From positions 1 through 5,756 of the forward strand of contig QHYF01000173.1 of the NCBI GenBank assembly GCA_003224075.1: a stretch of 5,756 nt of DNA, read 5' to 3'. Of this stretch, positions 1-5,756 are shown piece by piece. Position 1 is the first letter of the stretch; each line of letters opens with the position of its first letter. The stretch is from Acidobacteriota bacterium (GTDB lineage Bacteria > Acidobacteriota > Terriglobia > Acidiferrales > UBA7541). Under the pieces are notes generated by a model. It ran no database searches. It saw nothing but the letters and a program-made list of their open reading frames with translations, and was not told the origin of the DNA. The translations under genes and the position numbers were made by a program.

Positions 1-34
1 CTGTCCTGTAGCGGATTCAGATTCAGCCCTGCCT

Positions 35-49
35 GCGATGATACATCGC
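35..49. other. Short perfect hairpin downstream of the PagL-like gene
   Basis: GCGATG and CATCGC form a perfect 6-base stem around the 3-base loop ATA, 26 bases past the stop of the PagL-like gene. No T-tract follows in the minus direction. It could be a weak 3'-end hairpin. The neighbouring tandem hexamer (GATTCA twice, 14-25) is probably incidental; nothing else is visible in 1-75. Confidence 0.25.
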
Positions 50-75
50 CGAGGGATGCAGCAGCCAAACACACG

Positions 76-660
76 CTACTCCTTTTGGCTGAACAAGCCA
101 AAGCCGAGACGGAACTGAATGGTATTGATACCTGGATTCGGCGTTGCCAGTCCGGCGTTGGAAGTGTGCATGTAGCGAAGTTCCGCGCTGATGTTGTGCT
201 TGTCGCGCAGGAAGTGCAGGCCGAGGGCCGCGCTGGTTGTGAAGTTAACCTTTGAGGTTCCGGAGGGCACTTGTACATTCGTGAACAAAGTGCCGCCACC
301 GATCTCAAAATAGGGAACGACATTGCGTCGTGTATCCAGAGCCCATTTGAACGCAAACGGGTTGACACCCACGCCGTAAGCTGTATTCGTCTTCTGAAAA
401 ACCCAAAAGACCGGCACCGCGTCGACGGCATACTCGAGCCGGCCGCGCAGGAAGCCGGGGCCGTGTGGCGCGGTGAGAATCAAGCCATAACGCAGGCCAA
501 CATTCCAGACCCCGTCGCTGGATTGGCTGCCACTGAAGCCGCGGCCCCCGCCGGTCCAGACCTGCAATTCATGACCACCTTCCACGGGCCCTGCCTGGGC
601 GCGAGCGAACGGCGCGCTCAAGAAGGAGGCAAAGAGCAGGGCGGTGAATGCTCTTTTCAC
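76..660 (-). CDS. PagL-like outer-membrane barrel protein (acyloxyacyl hydrolase / lipid A 3-O-deacylase family)
   Basis: This is a 194-residue protein when started at the GTG at 660. That start is chosen because GGAG (669-672) lies 8 bases upstream and the product then begins directly with a Sec signal peptide: basic VKR, a hydrophobic core, and predicted cleavage after ARA at residue 21. An ATG at 696 is in frame but would add 12 non-signal-like residues. The mature part alternates polar and hydrophobic residues, as in a small beta-barrel. Near the C-terminus, residues 165-179 read HTSNAG...NPGIN, the PagL-type active-site region. PagL removes the 3-O-linked acyl chain of lipid A at the outer membrane using a His/Ser/Glu triad. 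Here His165 and Ser167 are in place, but the residue 14 after the His, Glu in Pseudomonas PagL, is Asn179. Activity is therefore uncertain. The protein ends LFSQKE rather than in the terminal aromatic typical of barrels. The family call is fairly secure; the enzymatic function is not. Confidence 0.8.
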   Translation of the reverse strand: MKRAFTALLFASFLSAPFARAQAGPVEGGHELQVWTGGGRGFSGSQSSDGVWNVGLRYGLILTAPHGPGFLRGRLEYAVDAVPVFWVFQKTNTAYGVGVNPFAFKWALDTRRNVVPYFEIGGGTLFTNVQVPSGTSKVNFTTSAALGLHFLRDKHNISAELRYMHTSNAGLATPNPGINTIQFRLGFGLFSQKE

Positions 661-668
661 TAAGCAAT

Positions 669-672
669 CTCC
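669..672 (-). promoter_or_regulatory. Ribosome binding site of the PagL-like gene
   Basis: GGAG on the minus strand lies 8 bases before the GTG at 660. It decides in favour of the GTG start over the in-frame ATG at 696, which lies upstream of this motif. Confidence 0.65.
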
Positions 673-728
673 ATCGGGTTCTTCGATTCCCAGCACAAAG
701 GTTCGGGTGCAGAGAAGATATAGAAATT

Positions 729-743
729 TCGCCCAAAAGGCGA
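729..743 (-). terminator. Weak hairpin downstream of the FrmR-like gene
   Basis: A perfect 5-base inverted repeat (TCGCC and GGCGA) flanks a 5-base loop, 13 bases past the stop of the FrmR-like gene. On the minus strand it is followed by AATTTCTATATCTTC, which is only moderately T-rich, so it is at best a weak terminator or attenuator between this gene and the PagL-like gene. Confidence 0.25.
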
Positions 744-755
744 TCTTCTTTCAGC

Positions 756-1016
756 TCATTTCAGCCAGGTGCGGACGATCTGAATGACGTCGTCGGCAGC
801 TTCTTCGGAAGATTTGGAATTGTCGGGAATGTGATTCCTGATGTGGTCCTCCATCAGCTCGGCCATCAGGCTATCGATGGTGCCGCGCGCGGCGGAAAGG
901 CGTTGTAAAGACGGCACATCAACAATCCGGGCTGCAACCGCGACCGCGGCCCCGTGATGGTTCCCAAGTTGCACCTTCACCCGGAGTTTTGAAGCTCCCA
1001 CGCAAGTTTTTTGCAC
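756..1016 (-). CDS. FrmR/RcnR/CsoR-family (DUF156) regulator-like protein lacking the sensor cysteine
   Basis: This is an 86-residue protein; the family is usually about 85-95 residues. The C-terminal half is a clear match to the all-helical metal/formaldehyde-sensitive repressors: AARGTIDSLMAELMEDHIR at 42-60 and DDVIQIVRTWLK at 75-86 parallel E. coli FrmR segments AVRGAANGLMAEVLESHIR and DDTIELVRAYLK. Members are DNA-binding tetramers that release operators when metal or formaldehyde reaches a site built from a Cys at the end of helix 1 and His/Cys residues in helix 2. His58 and His62 correspond to His60 and His64 of FrmR/RcnR. The ungapped alignment puts Asp33 where Cys35 should be, and the only Cys is residue 5. 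The N-terminal half (residues 19-33) is Ala/Val-rich and matches poorly. The GTG start has no good ribosome site; in-frame GTGs at residues 6, 13 and 15 are alternatives. It could be a repurposed or decaying regulator. No adjacent frmA, rcnA or copA-type target gene is visible. Confidence 0.6.
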   Translation of the reverse strand: MQKTCVGASKLRVKVQLGNHHGAAVAVAARIVDVPSLQRLSAARGTIDSLMAELMEDHIRNHIPDNSKSSEEAADDVIQIVRTWLK

Positions 1017-1034
1017 GAAGCTCGCGGAAACTTC

Positions 1035-1063
1035 TTGGCACGGACCGGAAAGTCTGCTAACTA
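1035..1063 (+). promoter_or_regulatory. Candidate sigma70-type promoter for the LolA-like gene
   Basis: TTGGCA (1035-1040, one mismatch to TTGACA) is followed by a 17-base spacer and TAACTA (1058-1063). The -10 is a poor match, but an extended -10 TGC directly precedes it. The predicted start near 1070 would give a leader of about 90 bases. This is the best plus-strand candidate I see in the divergent region 1017-1157; I found no comparable promoter for the minus-strand regulator. Confidence 0.3.
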
Positions 1064-1147
1064 AGAACGCTTGATTTTGTCCGACTAGCGACAGGGTTGC
1101 TGTCCAGTTCTATTCCGCCAGAGCTGAAGTCACTCACGGTTGTGCTC

Positions 1148-1154
1148 GGGGGAG
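1148..1154 (+). promoter_or_regulatory. Ribosome binding site of the LolA-like gene
   Basis: GGGGGAG lies three bases before the ATG at 1158. The motif is strong but the spacing is short. It lies inside the longer reading frame that would begin at the TTG at 1140, which supports the ATG as the real start. Confidence 0.5.
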
Positions 1155-1157
1155 CGC

Positions 1158-1961
1158 ATGAAAACGGATTTTCGGCTGATGCCAATCAGAGAGTTCTCCA
1201 GGATTTTTCGATTCTCCCTTTCAGTACTCATGGCCATCACATTCTTTGCGTTCAGTAGCAGCGCACAGACTGCGGACGAAGTGATCTCCAAAAATATTCA
1301 GGCGCATGGCGGACTGGACAAGTTGAAATCCGTGCGCAGCATCCGGGCCACGGCCAAAATCAGCCAGGGCTCGTTTCGCGCGGAATTCCGCCAGGAGAAC
1401 AAGCGCCCGGACAAGGTCCGGGAGGAGACTATTATCCAGGGACTCGTGGCCATCCAGGCCTATGACGGCAAAACCGGCTGGCAGATTTCTCCTTTTGGCG
1501 GGCGTAAAGATCCCGAGCTGATGTCGCAGGATGACATGAAAAGCTTGGTCGTCGACGCCGATCTCGACGGCCCGCTTGTGGACTACAAAGGAAAAGGGCA
1601 CGGAGCAGAACTCGTCGGGCACGATTCGGTGGAAGGGACAGATTGCTTCAAGATCAAACTCAGCATGAAGAATGGCGACGTTCGCTACTACTATCTCGAT
1701 GCCGATTCGTATCTCGAATTGAAACTCGAGATTCAAACCACGATTCGCGGCGCATTGCAAGAGTCCGAGATGTATTACGGGGACTACGAGCAAGTGAACG
1801 GAATCTACTACCCCTTCGCCATCGAGCAGGCGCAGAAAGGCAGCGCATCGCGCACACAGATCTCCGTCGAGAAGGTCGAGCAGAACGTGCTCCTAGAAGA
1901 CGCACATTTCTCGCTGCCCGCCACGCAAGCAGGGGCGAAGGCGTCTCCTGCCGGAAAGTGA
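1158..1961 (+). CDS. Exported LolA/LppX-fold-like protein (outer-membrane lipoprotein-sorting-protein-like)
   Basis: This is a 267-residue protein from the ATG at 1158; TTG at 1140 and ATG at 1179 are other in-frame starts. Residues 1-36 form a Sec signal peptide with a rather long basic n-region, a hydrophobic stretch (about 19-33) and cleavage after SSA at 36. No lipobox Cys is present, so the mature protein is probably soluble and periplasmic. The mature part opens with ADEVISKNIQAHGG, an N-terminal helix typical of large-family LolA-like proteins often labelled 'outer membrane lipoprotein-sorting protein'. It continues with strand-rich segments such as YDGKTGWQISPF, DLDGPLVDYKGKGH, YYYLDADSYLELK and EQVNGIYYPFAIE, which recur in this acidobacterial-type group. 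True LolA ferries lipoproteins across the periplasm; this protein is longer and probably binds another hydrophobic ligand, so a specific role cannot be assigned. The family call comes from recognised sequence pattern, not from a search. Confidence 0.7.
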   Translation: MKTDFRLMPIREFSRIFRFSLSVLMAITFFAFSSSAQTADEVISKNIQAHGGLDKLKSVRSIRATAKISQGSFRAEFRQENKRPDKVREETIIQGLVAIQAYDGKTGWQISPFGGRKDPELMSQDDMKSLVVDADLDGPLVDYKGKGHGAELVGHDSVEGTDCFKIKLSMKNGDVRYYYLDADSYLELKLEIQTTIRGALQESEMYYGDYEQVNGIYYPFAIEQAQKGSASRTQISVEKVEQNVLLEDAHFSLPATQAGAKASPAGK

Positions 1962-1978
1962 TTCTTCGGCGCAAGAAT
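1961..1978 (+). other. Small AT-rich inverted repeat after the LolA-like gene
   Basis: ATTCTT and AAGAAT form a perfect 6-base inverted repeat around a 6-base loop, starting in the stop codon of the LolA-like gene. The stem is weak and no T-tract follows, so it is unlikely to stop transcription. Read-through into the propeller gene 82 bases downstream therefore remains plausible. Confidence 0.2.
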
Positions 1979-2028
1979 GGCCGTGAATCGTCTCATTCCG
2001 ATCCACGGTAACTTCTGCTTTGTAGTTT

Positions 2029-2032
2029 GAGG
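2029..2032 (+). promoter_or_regulatory. Probable ribosome binding site of the propeller gene
   Basis: GAGG lies 11 bases before the ATG at 2044. The spacing is longer than ideal, but no better motif precedes the start, and the start is independently supported by the signal peptide that begins there. Confidence 0.4.
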
Positions 2033-2043
2033 ATACCGCCGAT

Positions 2044-5000
2044 ATGCGCAAACGAATCCGCTGCTTCGCCTTTGTAGTGATAGTGCTTTTCTCTACGGTG
2101 ATTTTTGTTGCAAATGCGCACGCGCAGGATGCCAAATTCGATTCCGACACGATTTCCGGACTCGGCGCGCGGAACATCGGCTCCGCGGCCATGAGCGGCA
2201 GGGTGGCCGCGCTTGCCGCCGTGAAAGAAGACGGCCGGCTCACCGTCTATGTCGGAGCGGCCAGTGGGGGCGTGTGGAAATCTTCAAACGGCGGCACGAC
2301 GTTCAAACCTGTTTTCGACAAGGAAGCCGCGCAATCCATCGGCGCTATCGCCGTCGATCCGCAAACGCCCAAGACAATCTGGGTGGGCACCGGCGAAGCC
2401 TGGACCCGCAACAGTACATCGATCGGCAACGGCATCTACAAATCGACCGATGGCGGAGATAGCTGGACAAATATGGGTCTGCAAAACTCCGAGCGCATCG
2501 CCAAAATTCTCATTGATCCAAAGGATGGCAACACGGTTTACGCCTGCGTTCCAGGAAAACTGTGGAGCGACAGCGAGGACCGCGGCGTTTACAAAACGAC
2601 CGACGGCGGCAAGACTTGGAACAAGATTCTGAAAGGCGCAAATCTCTCGACCGGCTGCTCGATGATCTCCATGAGTTCGCAAGACTCGAAAGGTTTGTTT
2701 GCTGGCATGTGGGATTTCCGCCGGAAAGGCTGGACGTTTCGCTCCGGCGGAGAAGATTCCAAGGCGGCCAGCGGCAGCGCCTTTTTCCAGACCGCGGACG
2801 GCGGAAGCACCTGGAAAGAGCAGGATGAAAAAAGCGCCAAGGGGCTTCCCGCAAAACCGTGGGGGCGCATTGCGGTCACGATCGCACCATCAAAGCCGAA
2901 TGTTGTTTACGCCATGATTGAATCGACGCGCAGCGCTCTTTTCCGGTCCGAGGACGGCGGAAAATCCTGGGAAGAACGCGACCGCAGCAATTGGATGGTG
3001 TGGCGGCCCTTTTACTTCGCCAATCTCATCGTCGACCCCAAAAATGAGAACAAGATTTACAAGCCCGATCTGACATTGATCGTGAGCGAGGATGGCGGCA
3101 GAAGTTTCAGCGGCATCGGCAACGGCGCGCACGGTGATTTCCACGATGTCTGGGTGGACCCCGATAACACCGACCGCCTGATCGCGGGGGACGATGGCGG
3201 CGTTTGGTATTCCTACGACGGCGGCAACACGTGGTGGAAGGGCAACAACCTGCCGATTTCGCAGTTTTATCACGTGAGTGTGGACTATGACGATCCTTAT
3301 CACGTTTTTGGCGGGTTGCAGGACAACAGTGTGTGGATGGGAGATTCCCAGTATCCGGGCGGGATAACAAACGACCGTTGGGAGAACATTTTTGGAGGGG
3401 ATGGCTTCTGGGCGTTTCCCGATCCCTCAGATCCGAACTACGTTTACGCCGAATCGCAGGGCGGCTATATCGGGCGCGTGAACCGCATCACACTCGAAGG
3501 CCGCGCCATCAAGCCGCAACCCAACTACGGGGAAGGGAAGCTGCGCTTTAACTGGAACACGCCGATCCACATGAGCCCCAATGAGAAGGGCACGATTTAC
3601 ATCGGCGCGCAATTCCTCTTTCGCTCCCGCAATCACGGCCAATCGTGGGAGCGCATCTCGCCGGATCTCACCACGAACGATCCCGAAAAGCAGAAGCAAG
3701 AAGAGTCCGGAGGCGTCACCGTCGACAATTCCTACGCGGAGATGCACACAACGATCTATTCCATCAGCGAGTCGCCGCGCGACGGTCAAACCATTTGGGC
3801 CGGTACCGATGATGGAAATCTTCAAGTGACCCGCGATGGCGGCAAGTCGTGGACCAACGTCGCCGGCAACGTTCCAAGTCTTCCGAAATTTTCCTGGGTT
3901 TCGTGGGTGGAAGCCAGCCTGTATGACGCGGCCACAGCGTATGCGGCGTTCGATCGACATACTTTTGGAGACATGGAGCCGCATGTTTACAAGACGACGG
4001 ACTACGGGAAGAGCTGGGCGCCGATTGTCGCGGCCGACAGTAGCGTGCGTGGCTACGCTCACGTCATTAAAGAAGACACTGTAATTCCCAGTTTGCTGTT
4101 CCTCGGCACGGAATTCGGTCTCTGGATTTCGCCGGATGGCGGTAAACACTGGGCGCAATACAAAGGCCACGAATTCCCGGCCGTGGCGGTTCGAGACATC
4201 GTTGTCCACCCGCGCGAATCGGACCTCGTCCTGGCGACGCATGGCCGCGGCATTTGGATCGTGGACGACATCACGCCGTTGCGCAAGCTGACTCCCGAAG
4301 TCACGGCGCAAGAGGCGACGTTTATTCAGGGCAAGCCGGCGCAGCAGCGACTGCCTGCGAGCGGCGGCTGGGTGGAGGGAAGCGCAGTCTTCACTGGTCC
4401 AAATCCCCCGGACGCCGCTTTGATTACCTACTATCAAAAGAAGCGTCATATTTTTGGAAAAATGAAGCTGGAGATTTTCGATTCGCAGGGCAAACTCGTG
4501 GATACGCTCCCGCCGAACAGCCGGCGCGGCATCAGCCGGGTGGAATGGCCCATGCGCCTCAAGGCGCCTCGTGTTCCCCCCGCGGCGACCGCGGCGTTCG
4601 AGGCCGCGCTGGGCCCCAGAGTTCTCCCCGGCACCTACACAGTGAAGATGACGCGCGGCACGGAGAGCTATTCCACACAGCTTGTGGTGGGACTCGATCC
4701 GCGCGCCAAATTCACTGCGCAAGACCGCAAATTGGAATTCGACGCGGCGATGCGCGTTTACAACCTGCTTGGCGACATGAGCTTTGATGTTGAGCGCATC
4801 AACGGCGTGCACGATGCGTTGATGAATCGCGCGGCAAAACTGAAAGGAGACGCAATCTTCGGCAAGCGGCTGCAGGAACTGGCCCAGAAGACAGAAGAAA
4901 TGCGCAAGAAGATCGTGGCCACGAAGGAAGGCGGCTCAGTCACCGGGGAAGAGCGCATTCGCGAAAAAAGCACGCAACTCTACGGAGACATTTTGAATTA

Positions 5001-5193
5001 CGAAGGGCGGCCGACCGATTATCAGGTCGCGCGCATCGATTCGCTGAAGAAAGAACTGGAGGACGTTGCCGCGGAATTCGACGCGTTCATTGCCAAGGAA
5101 CTCTCTGCGGTGAACAAATCGCTGGCGCAGAAGAAGTTGGAAGCCGTTCGGCCGGTTGATCGCAAAGCCTGGGACTCTGCCAACGCCAGTTAG
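2044..5193 (+). CDS. Large exported Asp-box (BNR / VPS10-sortilin-like) beta-propeller protein with Ig-like domain and helical tail
   Basis: This is a 1049-residue protein. Residues 1-27 form a classic Sec signal (basic MRKR, long hydrophobic core, cleavage after AHA). Eleven Asp-box motifs of the S-x-D-G-G-x-[ST]-[WF] type begin at about residues 81, 134, 185, 250, 302, 348, 390, 528, 596, 651 and 696. Seven lie before residue 400 and four after 527, which suggests two tandem propellers as in GH74/VPS10 folds. Between the clusters is GGLQDN (423-428), a hallmark of this family. The propeller region ends with THGRGIWIVDD (732-742). Residues about 800-885 look like an Ig-like/FlgD-like sandwich (EIFDSQGKLVDTL, then PGTYTVKM). 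Residues about 893-1035 are charged and helical. Relatives are often labelled 'glycosyl hydrolase', but Asp boxes are structural and occur in non-enzymes, so hydrolase activity is unproven. The protein is probably periplasmic or extracellular and binds a glycan or protein. It may share a transcript with the LolA-like gene. Confidence 0.88.
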   Translation: MRKRIRCFAFVVIVLFSTVIFVANAHAQDAKFDSDTISGLGARNIGSAAMSGRVAALAAVKEDGRLTVYVGAASGGVWKSSNGGTTFKPVFDKEAAQSIGAIAVDPQTPKTIWVGTGEAWTRNSTSIGNGIYKSTDGGDSWTNMGLQNSERIAKILIDPKDGNTVYACVPGKLWSDSEDRGVYKTTDGGKTWNKILKGANLSTGCSMISMSSQDSKGLFAGMWDFRRKGWTFRSGGEDSKAASGSAFFQTADGGSTWKEQDEKSAKGLPAKPWGRIAVTIAPSKPNVVYAMIESTRSALFRSEDGGKSWEERDRSNWMVWRPFYFANLIVDPKNENKIYKPDLTLIVSEDGGRSFSGIGNGAHGDFHDVWVDPDNTDRLIAGDDGGVWYSYDGGNTWWKGNNLPISQFYHVSVDYDDPYHVFGGLQDNSVWMGDSQYPGGITNDRWENIFGGDGFWAFPDPSDPNYVYAESQGGYIGRVNRITLEGRAIKPQPNYGEGKLRFNWNTPIHMSPNEKGTIYIGAQFLFRSRNHGQSWERISPDLTTNDPEKQKQEESGGVTVDNSYAEMHTTIYSISESPRDGQTIWAGTDDGNLQVTRDGGKSWTNVAGNVPSLPKFSWVSWVEASLYDAATAYAAFDRHTFGDMEPHVYKTTDYGKSWAPIVAADSSVRGYAHVIKEDTVIPSLLFLGTEFGLWISPDGGKHWAQYKGHEFPAVAVRDIVVHPRESDLVLATHGRGIWIVDDITPLRKLTPEVTAQEATFIQGKPAQQRLPASGGWVEGSAVFTGPNPPDAALITYYQKKRHIFGKMKLEIFDSQGKLVDTLPPNSRRGISRVEWPMRLKAPRVPPAATAAFEAALGPRVLPGTYTVKMTRGTESYSTQLVVGLDPRAKFTAQDRKLEFDAAMRVYNLLGDMSFDVERINGVHDALMNRAAKLKGDAIFGKRLQELAQKTEEMRKKIVATKEGGSVTGEERIREKSTQLYGDILNYEGRPTDYQVARIDSLKKELEDVAAEFDAFIAKELSAVNKSLAQKKLEAVRPVDRKAWDSANAS

Positions 5194-5221
5194 GAAGCGG
5201 TGCTGACCAGCGGAGTGAGCG

Positions 5222-5240
5222 ACAAGGACCTCTCCCTTGT
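5222..5240. terminator. Weak hairpin between convergent genes
   Basis: ACAAGG and CCTTGT form a perfect 6-base stem with a 7-base loop, 28 bases past the propeller stop and 29 bases past the DUF72 stop on the other strand. The position fits a shared bidirectional terminator, but no T-run follows on either strand, so the call is tentative. Confidence 0.3.
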
Positions 5241-5269
5241 AAATGCACATTCCGAGGCCCGCCGCGCTG

Positions 5270-5756
5270 TCAGTTTGCTTTTCCTAGAAGCTGGCGAGCG
5301 TAGGCCGGCGCTTTGCCGGCATCCTCGTGCTTGCAATAAGCGCAGACGTCGACGCCCTGGGCAAGCCAGGCGTCGAAGCGTTTTCTCCAGGCGGTCAGTT
5401 GCTTCGGAGTGTAGTTTTCGAGGCGCAGGCGGGCGTAGGTGAAGCCGGCGGTGAGCACGTCGGGAGGCGTTTGCTTTTCGGTTTCGGAAAGGCAGAGCGC
5501 TGTCTCGTGCTGGCGCAGAACGGCGTACGTTTCATCGGTGTACCAGGACGCATGACGCACTTCAAAGGCGAAAGCGAAGGCGGGCGGGCGAAGAGCAAGA
5601 AAGTCTTCCAGCAGGGGACGATCGAACTTGAACGTGGGCGGCAGCTGGACGAGGATCGGGCCAAGGTGGTCGCCATCGTTCAGTACGCTGGCCACTTCCA
5701 GGAAGCGCTTCAGAGTGCTCTCGCAGGCCCGGAGCCTTTGAATGTGAGTGATTTGC
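5270..5756 (-). CDS. DUF72 (YecE-like) protein, C-terminal part; 5' end beyond the window
   Basis: The frame is open from the window edge (first full codon at 5755) to the TGA at 5270-5272, giving 161 visible residues. A GTG at 5695 is in frame but is not the start: the upstream codons continue the family pattern, reading KRFLEVASVL across that GTG. DUF72 members are TIM-barrel-like proteins of about 230-290 residues with unproven biochemical function. Visible signatures include LGPILVQLPPTF (QLPP at about 5636-5647), FEVRHASW (5543-5566), a segment ending YARLRLENYTPKQL, and the C-terminal helix region DVCAYCKHEDAGKAPAYARQL. In many members the last segment reads 'YFNND..GHAP', so this copy carries a CKHED variant there. 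Roughly the first 90-100 residues lie outside the window. The gene converges on the propeller gene with 76 bases between stops, and no functional link is apparent. Confidence 0.88.
   Translation of the reverse strand, partial: QITHIQRLRACESTLKRFLEVASVLNDGDHLGPILVQLPPTFKFDRPLLEDFLALRPPAFAFAFEVRHASWYTDETYAVLRQHETALCLSETEKQTPPDVLTAGFTYARLRLENYTPKQLTAWRKRFDAWLAQGVDVCAYCKHEDAGKAPAYARQLLGKAN

Noticed and set aside
14..26. Tandem GATTCA repeat
   Set aside because: Only two copies of a hexamer with no flanking structure; expected by chance.
271..663. A 130-codon plus-strand frame over the PagL-like gene
   Set aside because: It is the complement of the PagL-like gene, with no ribosome site and no recognisable domain.
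905..921. Possible frameshift in the FrmR-like gene: a shifted frame at 910-918 reads Cys-Ala-Val just before LQRLSAARG, in register with the family's C-x-x-V-L pattern
   Set aside because: The same shifted frame has a TGA immediately upstream (919-921), and neither frame restores a family-like helix 1. The evidence is too thin to call a frameshift without orthologues.
1221..1793. A 190-codon minus-strand frame inside the LolA-like gene
   Set aside because: It is antisense to a gene with a signal peptide, ribosome site and recognisable family pattern. Its translation has no signature of its own.
3427..4812. A 461-codon open frame antisense to the propeller gene
   Set aside because: It lies fully inside the strongly supported propeller gene and shows no recognisable domain. 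It is Arg/His/Val-rich, as expected from the complement of GC-rich codons, so it is a shadow frame.
2044..5193. Naming the propeller protein a xyloglucanase (GH74) or sialidase
   Set aside because: Asp boxes are structural turns shared with non-enzymatic sortilin-type propellers. I could not identify GH74 or sialidase catalytic residues by eye.

Overview
The window looks like ordinary chromosome from a GC-rich, Gram-negative (diderm) bacterium, most likely an Acidobacteriota member. That placement is an inference from the gene families: a very large secreted Asp-box propeller protein of the type common in that phylum, a LolA-like periplasmic protein, a PagL-type outer-membrane barrel and a DUF72 protein. 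No rRNA or other taxonomic marker is present.

Layout. On the minus strand, 76-660 encodes a PagL-like (acyloxyacyl hydrolase family) outer-membrane barrel. Upstream of it on the same strand, 756-1016 encodes a small FrmR/RcnR/CsoR-family (DUF156) regulator-like protein. A divergent intergenic region (1017-1157) separates this pair from two plus-strand genes. These are a secreted LolA-like protein (1158-1961) and, 82 bases later, a 1049-residue exported protein (2044-5193) with eleven Asp-box repeats, an Ig-like domain and a helical tail. A convergent minus-strand gene (5270 to the window edge) is the C-terminal part of a DUF72/YecE-like protein.

How the genes relate. Three of the five genes encode exported proteins (outer-membrane barrel, LolA-like protein, secreted propeller), so the theme is the cell envelope. 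The LolA-like and propeller genes may be co-transcribed. The regulator-like gene is placed where it could control either side, but nothing in the sequence proves it does. DUF72 appears unrelated.

Most notable points. (1) The PagL-like protein keeps the His and Ser of the catalytic triad but appears to have Asn where the family has Glu. (2) The FrmR-like protein keeps the two helix-2 histidines but lacks the sensing cysteine and has a divergent N-terminal half. (3) All three predicted signal-peptide sites put Gln at mature position +1, which resembles the Bacteroidetes 'Q-rule' but sits in a window that does not look like Bacteroidetes. I found no phage, IS element, CRISPR array, RNA gene, defence or toxin-antitoxin system, and no convincing undescribed multi-gene system. 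No stretch over 300 bases lacks a gene.
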